NCBI GenBank assembly: GCA_003219335.1
Contig: QHOF01000109.1
Span: 1 to 6,637 of the forward strand
DNA from: Verrucomicrobiota bacterium
GTDB lineage: Bacteria; Verrucomicrobiota; Verrucomicrobiia; Chthoniobacterales; UBA10450
Direction of reading: 5' to 3'
DNA: 6,637 nt
Position numbers and translations under genes: made by a program. This document shows positions 1 to 6,062 of this stretch, piece by piece (position 1 is the first letter of the stretch; every line of letters begins with the position of its first letter). Under the pieces are notes generated by a model. The model was not told the DNA's origin and did no database searches. It saw only the letters and a program-made list of their open reading frames with translations.

Positions 1-206
1 TTGCGTCTAGTAGGGACAGTCCTCTTCCATTCCCCACCAGAAAAGCGTTCCTGATCTATAATACTCTCTCCTTCTCTCTCCATATATATAAGATATATAA
101 GGTGTGGGGCGATGAAGTCTCCGTGGAACTACAGTAACTGAGCTACCACAAATCACAGCGGCTTACCGACTACTGTGGGCATAATACGTTCCAGAGAGTA
201 ACTACG
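1..206. other. Non-coding left flank with pyrimidine/AT tract
   Basis: No convincing gene is visible here. A pyrimidine-rich stretch (about 63-80) runs into an alternating AT stretch (about 81-100), giving a flexible, low-complexity segment. Further right there are short inverted repeats ahead of the alpA-like gene: ACAGTA at 131-136 with TACTGT at 171-176, and CCACA at 146-150 with TGTGG at 174-178. They could be operator or recombinase-type sites, since AlpA genes are commonly preceded by integrase and attachment functions, but nothing proves this. A CATAAT hexamer at 180-185 resembles a -10 box but has no matching -35 box. A minus-strand frame starting near 82 stays open to the window edge but has no ribosome site and no recognisable protein. 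Confidence 0.4.
11..25. repeat. REP-like GGACAGTCC palindrome (possible remnant)
   Basis: The sequence TAGGGACAGTCCTCT contains the 9-base palindrome GGAC-A-GTCC. Short GGGACAGTCC/GGGACTGTCC palindromes often flank REP-associated (RAYT, TnpA_REP) transposase genes in several phyla. That association is recalled, not tested. Only one copy is visible and no transposase lies in the window, so this may be chance or the outer end of an element lying to the left. Confidence 0.2.
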
Positions 207-365
207 ATGCACACGATTTTAAGACTTCCGGATGTGAAGCGAAGCACAGGGCTTTCGCATAGCACAATTTACTTACGGATTGCGCAAAGCACTTTCCCGA
301 AGCCAGTGAGCCTGGGCGGGCGCGCCGTGGGCTGGTTGGAAGCCGAGGTCCAACAATGGTTATAG
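207..365 (+). CDS. alpA: AlpA family helix-turn-helix transcriptional regulator
   Basis: This is a complete 52-residue protein from ATG 207 to TAG 363-365. It matches the AlpA (Phage_AlpA) pattern along its whole length. MHTILRLPDVKRSTGLSHS (residues 1-19) and the following STIYLRI form the winged-HTH-like recognition region. Then come the diagnostic FPKPVSLGGRAVGW (30-43) and a C-terminal EVQQWL. AlpA proteins are small excisionase-like DNA-binding activators, first described as regulators of the cryptic prophage integrase slpA in E. coli. They usually sit beside an integrase in prophages and integrative islands. A purine-rich GAGAG at 194-198 lies 8 bases before the start and is a reasonable ribosome site. 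No integrase is in the window, so one would be expected to the left. The gene converges on the T6SS kinase gene and is unlikely to share its regulation. The family call is firm; the regulatory target is unknown. Confidence 0.88.
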   Translation: MHTILRLPDVKRSTGLSHSTIYLRIAQSTFPKPVSLGGRAVGWLEAEVQQWL

Positions 366-381
366 CGACGAATTAAAGCGA

Positions 382-414
382 GCCGCAGTGAAAGCGCAGC
401 GGCGTTGGGGCAAC
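382..414. other. GC-rich inverted repeats between convergent genes
   Basis: GCCGC at 382-386 can pair with GCGGC at 399-403 across a 12-base loop, and GTTG-GGG-CAAC follows at 404-414, then TTT. These could form 3' structures ending the alpA-like transcript (+) or reading from the kinase side (-). Neither strand has a proper run of T residues directly after a strong stem, so I do not call an intrinsic terminator. Confidence 0.2.
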
Positions 415-462
415 TTTGGGCGCACCACGTAATTTTTAAACTGAACCCTGCTACAACTCACC

Positions 463-477
463 ATTACTTATAGTAAT
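463..477. repeat. Perfect AT-rich inverted repeat ATTACT-TAT-AGTAAT
   Basis: A 6-base perfect stem with a 3-base loop lies between the converging genes. It contains the stop codon of the alternative minus-strand frame described at 464-646. It is AT-only except for one C:G pair and has no following T-run, so it would be a weak hairpin. It could equally be a small protein-binding palindrome or chance. Confidence 0.25.
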
Positions 478-646
478 AATGTGATTCCTCGATGCCTCCG
501 CTGTCTCCACCGGGAATTTCCCGAACGGTCATATAAATAGGGCCGGCCTCTTTGCTTACTAGTTCAGCGTAGGAGTCTTCTTCTTTGGTCCTGTAGCGGT
601 TCTCCGCTTTGATCCGCCTTCTGGTTTTCAGCGCCGCCTTTGACAT
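464..646 (-). CDS. Possible small ORF or frameshifted C-terminal extension of the kinase
   Basis: A 60-codon frame starts at an internal ATG (644-646) inside the last part of the kinase gene. It runs 100 bases past the kinase stop and ends with TAA at 464-466. It overlaps the kinase by 83 bases in the +1 frame. The product is hydrophilic: a basic start (KTRRR), an acidic middle (KEEDSYAELVSKEAG), then MTVREIPGGDSGG and a tyrosine-rich end (SHYYYK). I recognise no family. There is no Shine-Dalgarno sequence before the ATG (TATACTTTTT), and the frame is closed by a TGA about 27 bases upstream. It could be a chance frame, a coupled small gene, or the true kinase tail if one base is lost or gained between about 564 and 670. 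The part beyond the kinase stop reads like coding sequence, but the evidence is thin. Confidence 0.25.
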   Translation of the reverse strand: MSKAALKTRRRIKAENRYRTKEEDSYAELVSKEAGPIYMTVREIPGGDSGGIEESHYYYK

Positions 647-2900
647 AAAAAGTATAGACGCCGCTCACGACACCTGCATATCTCGCGGTGACCTCTGCCT
701 TGCCTTGTTTTTTTCCTTCGAGCTCTCCCCTCGAATTAACCACAGCGACGTTTGCATCGCTGCTTTCAAAGCGAACCCCCGCCCCGATTTCGTTCTCTTT
801 ACCGTCGGAATATTTTCCCCTGACCGTGAGCACGACTCGTTCCTGTACGTTGATATCCCTCTTGCTGGAGACGATTGCGAGAGACAGAAGCCGGGTCTCC
901 GGAGACGCAGGGGAAACCTCCGGCTGTTTTATTGAGGGTTTGTCAATCGAGGCTAGCTTAGTTTCGCTTTCCTTTTTTACTGGCCCGGGCGTTTTGTACT
1001 TTTCAAGATCCGCCTCTTTCGGTTTTTCCGCTACTTTGATTTCCTCCGGAACGAGTTTTTTGGTAAGCGGCGTTTCAGGAGCGGGTGAGACTTTGACGAC
1101 ATCTGTTCGTCCTTTCAGCTCAGCTTGTTTGAATATTTCCTGGTTTTTTTTGCTTATGTTTTTGCCTTCAGCGACCGGCGAAGGTATAGGGGCTGCCGAC
1201 ACCTGGCCTCCGGCGTTTTTTTCGCTTAGCGGTATGCCTGTTTTGTCGCCGCTGCCCGAGACTGCCTGCAGAGATTTCTCTGACTCCGACTGCGCCCTGA
1301 CTGGAAGATCTCTTTTAGTCGGTGCAACTCCCTCGGCCAAAGACCGTGCATCTGACGTCTCCTGGCGCAACGGCGTACTCCCGATCTGTTGATCCGAAAC
1401 TTGGAGGTAGACTACGGTTGCCACTATTCCTATCAACACAGCCGCTGCTAGAGTCAGTGCTGGCTGGCGCCAACTGGCGGCTTTTTGCTCTTCAACCGGC
1501 TGCGTGGCTGTCATTGTGATTACTTCCGGTATTGCTTCAGTTTCCACAGAGGCCATAAGGGTTTTGGCTTCAGCGGTAAACTCATCAGCTGTTTGTTGGC
1601 GCCGAGCCCATGATTGCGTTTGGATTAAATCGATCGCCGTAGGCTCGACGGAAGAGATGCCGTTCGGCGGCAAATTCCGTAAACGGTTATCTGTGTCTGA
1701 AGATGCCGCAGACTGGAGTTCCTGATGTTCGATGATCGTCGGAGGCTTGGTCTCTGCCACAGTGTTCGGCTGTTCGAGATGTATTTGAGAAGCTTCGATG
1801 CTCATCTCAGCATGTTCAAGCTGTAGCTCGGCCATCTCCCCGGTTCTCGTTCTTGCTCGAAGGGACGCTCTTTCGAGTAGCCTCCTTAGCAAGGTTGAGA
1901 TTGAACTAAATCTCCGTCCTGCGGCGGTCAGCTGTTGTGCTATCACCGACGCGGTCGCTTGCTCCCGAGCAGTTTCCTGCTGTGTGTTTGCAAGCGACTC
2001 AACTATCTCGTTCATGCTTTTCTGTCGCTGCGCTGGTTTTTTTTCGAGGGCTTGTTTAACCACCTTCTCAAGAGAAATGGGGATCTCTTTTCTAAGCTTT
2101 CTCAGAGGAGCGGGGACTTCTTGCAGATGCTTGATGAGGATCGCGCCGGGCGTAGGCGCCGTAAAAGGCACGCGCCCGCTCAACATCTCATAAAGGACGA
2201 TACCAAATGCATAAATGTCCGTCGCTTCACCAACCTCGCCCCCTTCGATTTGCTCCGGCGCCATGTAAGTGGGTGTTCCCATGATCATCCCCGAGCGCGT
2301 CAACCGGGTGGCCGCTTCGGTGTTGGTCAAGCGAGCGATGCCGAAGTCCATCAATTTAATTTCTTCTTCGCCCACGACCATGATATTCTCGGGCTTGATG
2401 TCCCGGTGGATCACGCCGGCAACATGCGCCGCCCTTAAGCCCTCTGCGATTTGCACGCCGAGCCGCATGACCCTACGCAGATTTATGGGCCCATCTTGAA
2501 TAAGCCCGCTTAGGCTTTTGCCGGCAACGTACTCCATGACGATGTAGAGGCTGCCGTCGTCTGCCTGGTCGAAGTCAAAGACGGTGATAATGTTGCGATG
2601 ATTCAAGGCGGCGGCGAGTTTAGCTTCTTGCCGGAATCTTCTGACAAACTCCTGATCGCGCGCATAATCCGGATGTAGAATTTTCAGCGCAACTTTCCGG
2701 TTGATCGCGATCTGTTCGGCAAGATAGACAGTTCCCATGCCGCCTTCACCAAGTTTCTCGAGCACCCGATAGCGGCCCCTGACAACTTTTCCGATGAGGG
2801 GGTCCTGGTTAATTCCCGAGTCTTTGAGAATAGCGCCGTCAACCTCACAGACCCTCACTTCATCGCCGTAGGTGCGCTCACATATGGGACAGTATCGCAT
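564..2900 (-). CDS. Transmembrane Ser/Thr protein kinase (Hanks type, PpkA-like) with extracytoplasmic Big_2 domain
   Basis: A 778-residue receptor-like Ser/Thr kinase. Residues 4-22 (CPIC...CEVDG) form a short zinc-ribbon-like segment. The kinase domain spans about 44-303 and looks catalytically complete: glycine loop GEGGMG 51-56, VALK lysine 73, helix-C glutamate 92, HRD 165-167 with K169 and N172, DFG 185-187, APE 214-216, and a late arginine near 292. The activation segment (about 188-210) has several Thr/Ser residues for autophosphorylation. A low-complexity cytoplasmic linker leads to one membrane helix at about 480-499. A Pro/Lys/Glu-rich extracytoplasmic spacer follows, then a Big_2 (bacterial Ig-like) domain at about 671-754, recognisable by YSDG, FESSD and the G-x-L-x-G / GKAEVTA strands. 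The start is fixed because the ribbon begins at residue 4, although no clear Shine-Dalgarno sequence precedes it. The gene follows the PP2C phosphatase by 39 bases. By analogy with Pseudomonas PpkA it is inferred to phosphorylate an FHA-type or other T6SS component and to switch secretion on. The 3' end is uncertain (see 464-646). Kinase identity is very sure; the T6SS role is inferred from context. Confidence 0.93.
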   Translation of the reverse strand: MRYCPICERTYGDEVRVCEVDGAILKDSGINQDPLIGKVVRGRYRVLEKLGEGGMGTVYLAEQIAINRKVALKILHPDYARDQEFVRRFRQEAKLAAALNHRNIITVFDFDQADDGSLYIVMEYVAGKSLSGLIQDGPINLRRVMRLGVQIAEGLRAAHVAGVIHRDIKPENIMVVGEEEIKLMDFGIARLTNTEAATRLTRSGMIMGTPTYMAPEQIEGGEVGEATDIYAFGIVLYEMLSGRVPFTAPTPGAILIKHLQEVPAPLRKLRKEIPISLEKVVKQALEKKPAQRQKSMNEIVESLANTQQETAREQATASVIAQQLTAAGRRFSSISTLLRRLLERASLRARTRTGEMAELQLEHAEMSIEASQIHLEQPNTVAETKPPTIIEHQELQSAASSDTDNRLRNLPPNGISSVEPTAIDLIQTQSWARRQQTADEFTAEAKTLMASVETEAIPEVITMTATQPVEEQKAASWRQPALTLAAAVLIGIVATVVYLQVSDQQIGSTPLRQETSDARSLAEGVAPTKRDLPVRAQSESEKSLQAVSGSGDKTGIPLSEKNAGGQVSAAPIPSPVAEGKNISKKNQEIFKQAELKGRTDVVKVSPAPETPLTKKLVPEEIKVAEKPKEADLEKYKTPGPVKKESETKLASIDKPSIKQPEVSPASPETRLLSLAIVSSKRDINVQERVVLTVRGKYSDGKENEIGAGVRFESSDANVAVVNSRGELEGKKQGKAEVTARYAGVVSGVYTFYVKGGAENQKADQSGEPLQDQRRRLLR

Positions 2901-2939
2901 CGGAACTAACTCGCAGTTCGAAGCTCGCAGGTTATCTGG

Positions 2940-3839
2940 TTATGATCTTCTCCACGGCCAGAAGCGCCGTCGGGTTTCTTCTCTGAACCTATTATACACG
3001 GGTATATCATCCGGATAAGGATCTGATAAGCCGTCGCCATCGAAAGATGATACGATGACCGTGATATTATCGTCGCCACCGCGTTCTCGCGCGAGTTCCA
3101 CCAGATGTTGACACGTAGCCTTAGGTTCTAACCATCTCTCTAGAAGCTCTTTAATTTCCTCTACATCGACTTTGCCTGAAAGCCCGTCAGTGCACATCAC
3201 CAATTGGTCGCCTCTCTTCAGCTGGGTAGAAGAGATAATGACATCGACTTGAGGTTGGATCCCCAAGGCCTGTAGGATGACATTTCGTTGCGGATGCGCC
3301 TTGGCCTCTTCCGGAGTGAGAGAACCGGAAGCCACCAATTGCGCCACCAGACTCTGGTCCCGTGTCATCTGCGTGATGGAACCGTTGCGGGCAAGATAAG
3401 CCCTGCTGTCACCTAATTGGGCGAAGAAGATGAACTGCCCGTGGATAGCCGCGGCGGTCAACGTTGTACCCATCCCTTTGAGTTGGTTGTTGTTCCGTCC
3501 TTCTTCGAACACGATTCGATTTGCTTCTTGAATAGATGCTTGGAGGACTTTTACGAAATTCTCTTGACTCATGGCAGGTTGTTGGGTCAGTTGATCGAAA
3601 AAATATCTGGCCACACGGTCAACGGCCATACGGCTTGCTACTTCTCCCGCCTGAACTCCTCCCATGCCGTCCGCTACCAGTAATAAGCTGCCATCGCCTT
3701 CTAGCGGGCATCCGATAGTTGTGCCGGCACTGTCAGAACAGTTCGCGATAAGAAAACTGTCCTCATTATTCTTGCGAACTAGCCCGACGTCACTCAGGCC
3801 AAATGCGGTGATCTTAAAGGGTGTGATCGAATCGGTCAT
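2940..3839 (-). CDS. PP2C-family protein Ser/Thr phosphatase (PppA/Stp1-like)
   Basis: A 299-residue PPM/PP2C metal-dependent phosphatase, predicted cytosolic, that removes phosphate from Ser/Thr residues. All hallmark motifs are present: SDVGLVRKNNED (16-27, metal-binding D27), LLLVADGMGG (52-61, D57/G58), GMGTTL (122-127), QLGDSRAYL (141-149), TRDQSLVAQL (159-168), LQALG (189-193), TDGLS (217-221, metal-binding D218) and GGDDNITVIV (254-263, D257). A tail rich in Arg and Trp (about 264-299, ending WPWRRS) extends past the domain. Its ATG overlaps the tssL stop (ATGA), with no Shine-Dalgarno sequence of its own, so translation is probably coupled to tssL. The kinase gene follows. The pair parallels PppA/PpkA of the Pseudomonas T6SS, where the phosphatase returns the apparatus to the off state; that role is inferred from position. 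Catalytic assignment is firm. Confidence 0.95.
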   Translation of the reverse strand: MTDSITPFKITAFGLSDVGLVRKNNEDSFLIANCSDSAGTTIGCPLEGDGSLLLVADGMGGVQAGEVASRMAVDRVARYFFDQLTQQPAMSQENFVKVLQASIQEANRIVFEEGRNNNQLKGMGTTLTAAAIHGQFIFFAQLGDSRAYLARNGSITQMTRDQSLVAQLVASGSLTPEEAKAHPQRNVILQALGIQPQVDVIISSTQLKRGDQLVMCTDGLSGKVDVEEIKELLERWLEPKATCQHLVELARERGGDDNITVIVSSFDGDGLSDPYPDDIPVYNRFREETRRRFWPWRRS

Positions 3840-5041
3840 TTTACGACGATAATTTCGACGCGGCGGTTCTGCATGCGCCCCTGGTCTGTATCGTTCAGGG
3901 CAACCGGCCTCGCGCTGCCAAAACCCTGTGCCATTACTCTATCGCTCCGAAAGCCTAAGCGGATGAAAGCTTCCCTGACACTCTCCGCCCGGTCGCGAGA
4001 GAGCCTTCGATTGCGTTCTTCGTCCAGGTCCCTTTCTTTACTCGCATGGCCTTCAACGGCGATCGCTCTTTCGGGAGCGTACCGCTTAACGGTCGCAACG
4101 ATATCGTTGATTTTCGTTTCCACCTGAGGGTTCAATTGCGCGCTATTCGCTGCGAAAAGCAGGCTTTCGAGAGTGATGCGAACCCCTTCCGGCTCATCGA
4201 CGGCCCGTAGCCCCTTTCGTCGCAGCTCTTCCACCAATGACAGGGCCCAATCCGCCGGAACTTCGATGGCAGGCTTTTGGATCAATGCAATGAGTTGGTT
4301 TGCCTCGTGTCGCAACAAAAACCAGTAGCAGATGAACAAGAGGACTGGAAAAGACAACGCGGTGGCGTACCAAAGCAGCTTCACCCGGGGCTTCGCTTGA
4401 GGAGCGGCGGCCACTTTTTGGTAGGCTTCGGGATAAAGGCGATGATAGGTTTGACGGATATCCCCGTTGGTACCGCAGAGTTGCTTGTAAAGGGCTCGTT
4501 TCAAATCTCTAAGTTGATGCTGATCGTCACCAAACGCATATTTTCCCTGGAATCCGAGGCTCAAGCAAAGATAGTAAATTTCTCTAATGTCATTGGCTTG
4601 AGATGGCAGTAATTCAAGATGACGGAAAAATTCCTCCCCCGCGTTGACGGTTCTATAAAAGCTTAACATAAGATGCTGCCATTGGCTGCGGTACGGCCAA
4701 TTCGAATTGAGTACCGTTTCATCGACCCAAGAGAGTACGGCAAAACGAGTTTCGCGGAAGGTCTCGACGGCAACTCCATTAGCTTTTGCGCGTTCCTCTT
4801 GCGCGTTTACAAGCGCGAGCACCTTTTCGCGGAAATCATTCAGGGATGGCGGTTGCTTTTCACAAGTCGTTTCGAAGAATATGACAAAGGCCATTAGATC
4901 CGAGAACAAATCTCGCAGGCGGTTGGTGCTCCCGTCGGAAACGGGTGGATTTCCGGCGCGTCCCATACGCGTAATCGTCGCCACCCCCCTTTGCAGCCAG
5001 GTCGAAGATCTTTGTGCGCTTGCGCTGGCAGGTTCACTCAT
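3836..5041 (-). CDS. tssL: T6SS membrane-complex protein TssL (DotU/IcmH) with C-terminal OmpA-like domain
   Basis: A 401-residue inner-membrane protein of the T6SS trans-envelope complex, where TssL works with TssM and TssJ. Residues about 38-215 are the cytoplasmic DotU domain, with the typical WVDETVLNSNWPYRSQWQ (105-122), GEEFF (135-139), and YYLCLSLGFQGKYAF (156-170) segments. One membrane helix spans about 222-243, giving an N-in, C-out topology. The periplasmic part carries an OmpA/MotB domain (about 288-401) with a LLFAANSAQL strand, NRRLSRDRA (344-352), GFGSARPVALN and the ending NRRVEIIVV. This is the extended TssL form thought to hold the complex to peptidoglycan. The usual GHTD aspartate is replaced: the sequence reads GHAS (331-334), a variant seen in other OmpA-like domains, so peptidoglycan binding is likely but not certain. 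A GAGG at 5052-5055 lies 10 bases before the ATG. The stop overlaps the phosphatase start by 4 bases. Confidence 0.96.
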   Translation of the reverse strand: MSEPASASAQRSSTWLQRGVATITRMGRAGNPPVSDGSTNRLRDLFSDLMAFVIFFETTCEKQPPSLNDFREKVLALVNAQEERAKANGVAVETFRETRFAVLSWVDETVLNSNWPYRSQWQHLMLSFYRTVNAGEEFFRHLELLPSQANDIREIYYLCLSLGFQGKYAFGDDQHQLRDLKRALYKQLCGTNGDIRQTYHRLYPEAYQKVAAAPQAKPRVKLLWYATALSFPVLLFICYWFLLRHEANQLIALIQKPAIEVPADWALSLVEELRRKGLRAVDEPEGVRITLESLLFAANSAQLNPQVETKINDIVATVKRYAPERAIAVEGHASKERDLDEERNRRLSRDRAESVREAFIRLGFRSDRVMAQGFGSARPVALNDTDQGRMQNRRVEIIVVK

Positions 5042-5126
5042 TTAACGGCAACCTCTATAGATCACTTCTCGGTCGTCGAAGTAAGTCGGTAGCTATTGCA
5101 AAAAGCACACATCAGTGCAATCTAGT
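5042..5126 (-). other. tagJ-tssL intergenic spacer with weak stem followed by T-run
   Basis: This 85-base spacer is the largest gap in the operon. Read on the minus strand, GCAC (5118-5115), a 6-base loop and GTGC (5108-5105) form a 4-base-pair stem followed by TTTTT (5104-5100). This resembles a very weak terminator or attenuator, or an RNA processing site that could lower expression of the downstream genes relative to tagJ. The short stem makes it doubtful. I see no good promoter in the spacer. Confidence 0.2.
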
Positions 5127-5930
5127 TTAGGAGTGACCCGCAAATTCAATTTTCCTGATTTCCAGCAGGGAACATTCGGCATCGTCGATGAGAAACATAC
5201 GCTGGCCCGCACCCAAAAGTGTTTCTTTCCCCATTGTCTTCCAATCGGTCATTCTTCCTAGTTTTACTAAATCATCAGGATGTTGACTCGATCCATAGTA
5301 TTGGACAGGCACGAAAACCTCCCCTAGTGGTTTCTCTTCCAGCTCGATCCTTGCCGGTATCCAAAGCAGATCTCTAAGCGTATGTGGTGGTTGAGTTTCC
5401 AATTTCTTAATATTTTCAAAGGGTAGCCAGAAATAATCAGCCTGATAAAAGACTTCGAGGAAAGGGCCGAGGAGGTCATCAGCATCTTTGAAATCCTCAA
5501 ATGCGGCACCGTCCTTTTCTCCCTTCGAGGGGTTGTAAAGTTCATCGCTTTTCGTGAGCGATTCTTCAAGTTCATCAAAACGATCTTGTCTCAGATGGCC
5601 CACCGCTTCAGCGTGAAGCGCGGCATAGCTCGGTGGTTCAGAGAAAAATTTCGGTAGACGGCTCGCTCCAGTGAAAAACGCCTGACGCGCCTTTTCGGCC
5701 TGGAGCACACTGCGATAAATTTGCGCTCCCATCTCTACTTTGACATCGCCGCTAGTTTGCGCGATCGCGTCTAGTTGACGCTCTGCCCGCTGGAAATCCC
5801 CGGCGAAACAAAGCAGTTCAAACAAAAAGATCCGGCTATGTAAGTCCCGTGGGCTGCCTTTTACGTCCTGCGTGAGCTGATCGATAGCTCCTTGCAGGTT
5901 TCCAGCGTCGAAGAGATCTTTTGCGCTCAT
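5127..5930 (-). CDS. tagJ: T6SS accessory protein TagJ (ImpE/HsiE family)
   Basis: A 267-residue soluble protein matching the ImpE family in length and layout. A TPR-like helical N-terminal part covers about 1-60 (LFDAGNLQGAIDQLTQDVK; FELLCFAGDFQRAERQLD). A middle helical region covers about 65-130. The conserved C-terminal half shows GPFLEVFYQADYFWLPFENI (155-174), LRDLLWIPARIEL (185-197), GEVFVPVQYYGSS (203-215) and GAGQRMFLIDD (240-250). In Pseudomonas, HsiE1/TagJ binds the sheath subunit TssB through its N-terminal region and is a non-essential partner of the ClpV-driven sheath cycle. A strong GAGGAA (5933-5938) precedes the ATG, though close to it, and a promoter candidate lies just upstream. 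It therefore appears to be the first gene of the tagJ-tssL-PP2C-kinase operon. No tssB or tssC is in the window; those partners would be encoded elsewhere. Confidence 0.94.
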   Translation of the reverse strand: MSAKDLFDAGNLQGAIDQLTQDVKGSPRDLHSRIFLFELLCFAGDFQRAERQLDAIAQTSGDVKVEMGAQIYRSVLQAEKARQAFFTGASRLPKFFSEPPSYAALHAEAVGHLRQDRFDELEESLTKSDELYNPSKGEKDGAAFEDFKDADDLLGPFLEVFYQADYFWLPFENIKKLETQPPHTLRDLLWIPARIELEEKPLGEVFVPVQYYGSSQHPDDLVKLGRMTDWKTMGKETLLGAGQRMFLIDDAECSLLEIRKIEFAGHS

Positions 5931-5950
5931 GGTTCCTCACTTTGATTAGC

Positions 5951-5979
5951 TGTATACTTGAAGTGGCTCGATTCGGCAA
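5951..5979 (-). promoter_or_regulatory. Candidate sigma70-type promoter for the T6SS operon
   Basis: On the minus strand TTGCCG (5979-5974) and TATACA (5956-5951) are separated by 17 bases, each matching 4 of 6 consensus positions. Initiation about 7 bases on, near 5944, would give a short leader of about 14 bases containing GAGGAA ahead of the tagJ ATG at 5930. The geometry is good but the boxes are imperfect, so this is a candidate only. Confidence 0.4.
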
Positions 5980-6020
5980 CACTCGGATTTCCAAACGGGC
6001 CTGTACCGGCCGCACCTTCG

Positions 6021-6048
6021 TTGATAGGCGTTTGGCTCGAGTTATGAG
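6021..6048 (+). promoter_or_regulatory. Candidate promoter for the TPR lipoprotein gene
   Basis: TTGATA (6021-6026, 5 of 6 matches to the -35 box) and TATGAG (6043-6048, 4 of 6 matches to the -10 box) are 16 bases apart on the + strand. Initiation would fall near 6055, leaving room for a ribosome site before the ATG at 6072 or 6084 but little before the one at 6063. The two divergent candidates lie within about 100 bases of each other and could share a regulator. Confidence 0.35.
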
Positions 6049-6062
6049 GCCCCGGAAGCATA

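Noticed and set aside
128..150. Minus-strand sequence GTGGTAGCTCAGTTAC resembles the 5' D-arm of a tRNA, suggesting a tRNA attachment site.
   Set aside because: The matching GAGC half of the D-stem, an anticodon arm and a TTCGA T-arm are missing at the expected distances, so no tRNA gene or fragment can be supported.
511..523. Palindrome CGGGAA-T-TTCCCG as a terminator for the kinase operon.
   Set aside because: The one-base loop cannot form a usual hairpin and no T-run follows on either strand.
708..714. A run of seven A residues on the minus strand inside the kinase gene, in frame as A-AAA-AAA, as a possible programmed frameshift site.
   Set aside because: Both alternative frames appear to end shortly afterwards, within the Big_2 domain, so slippage there would only truncate the protein and does not connect to the 464-646 frame. 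No stimulatory structure is evident.
688..1392. A 234-codon + strand frame opposite the kinase C-terminal half.
   Set aside because: It is Ser/Leu/Phe-rich and lies antisense to the Pro/Lys/Glu-rich spacer of the kinase; such long antisense frames arise from that composition. No ribosome site or family match.
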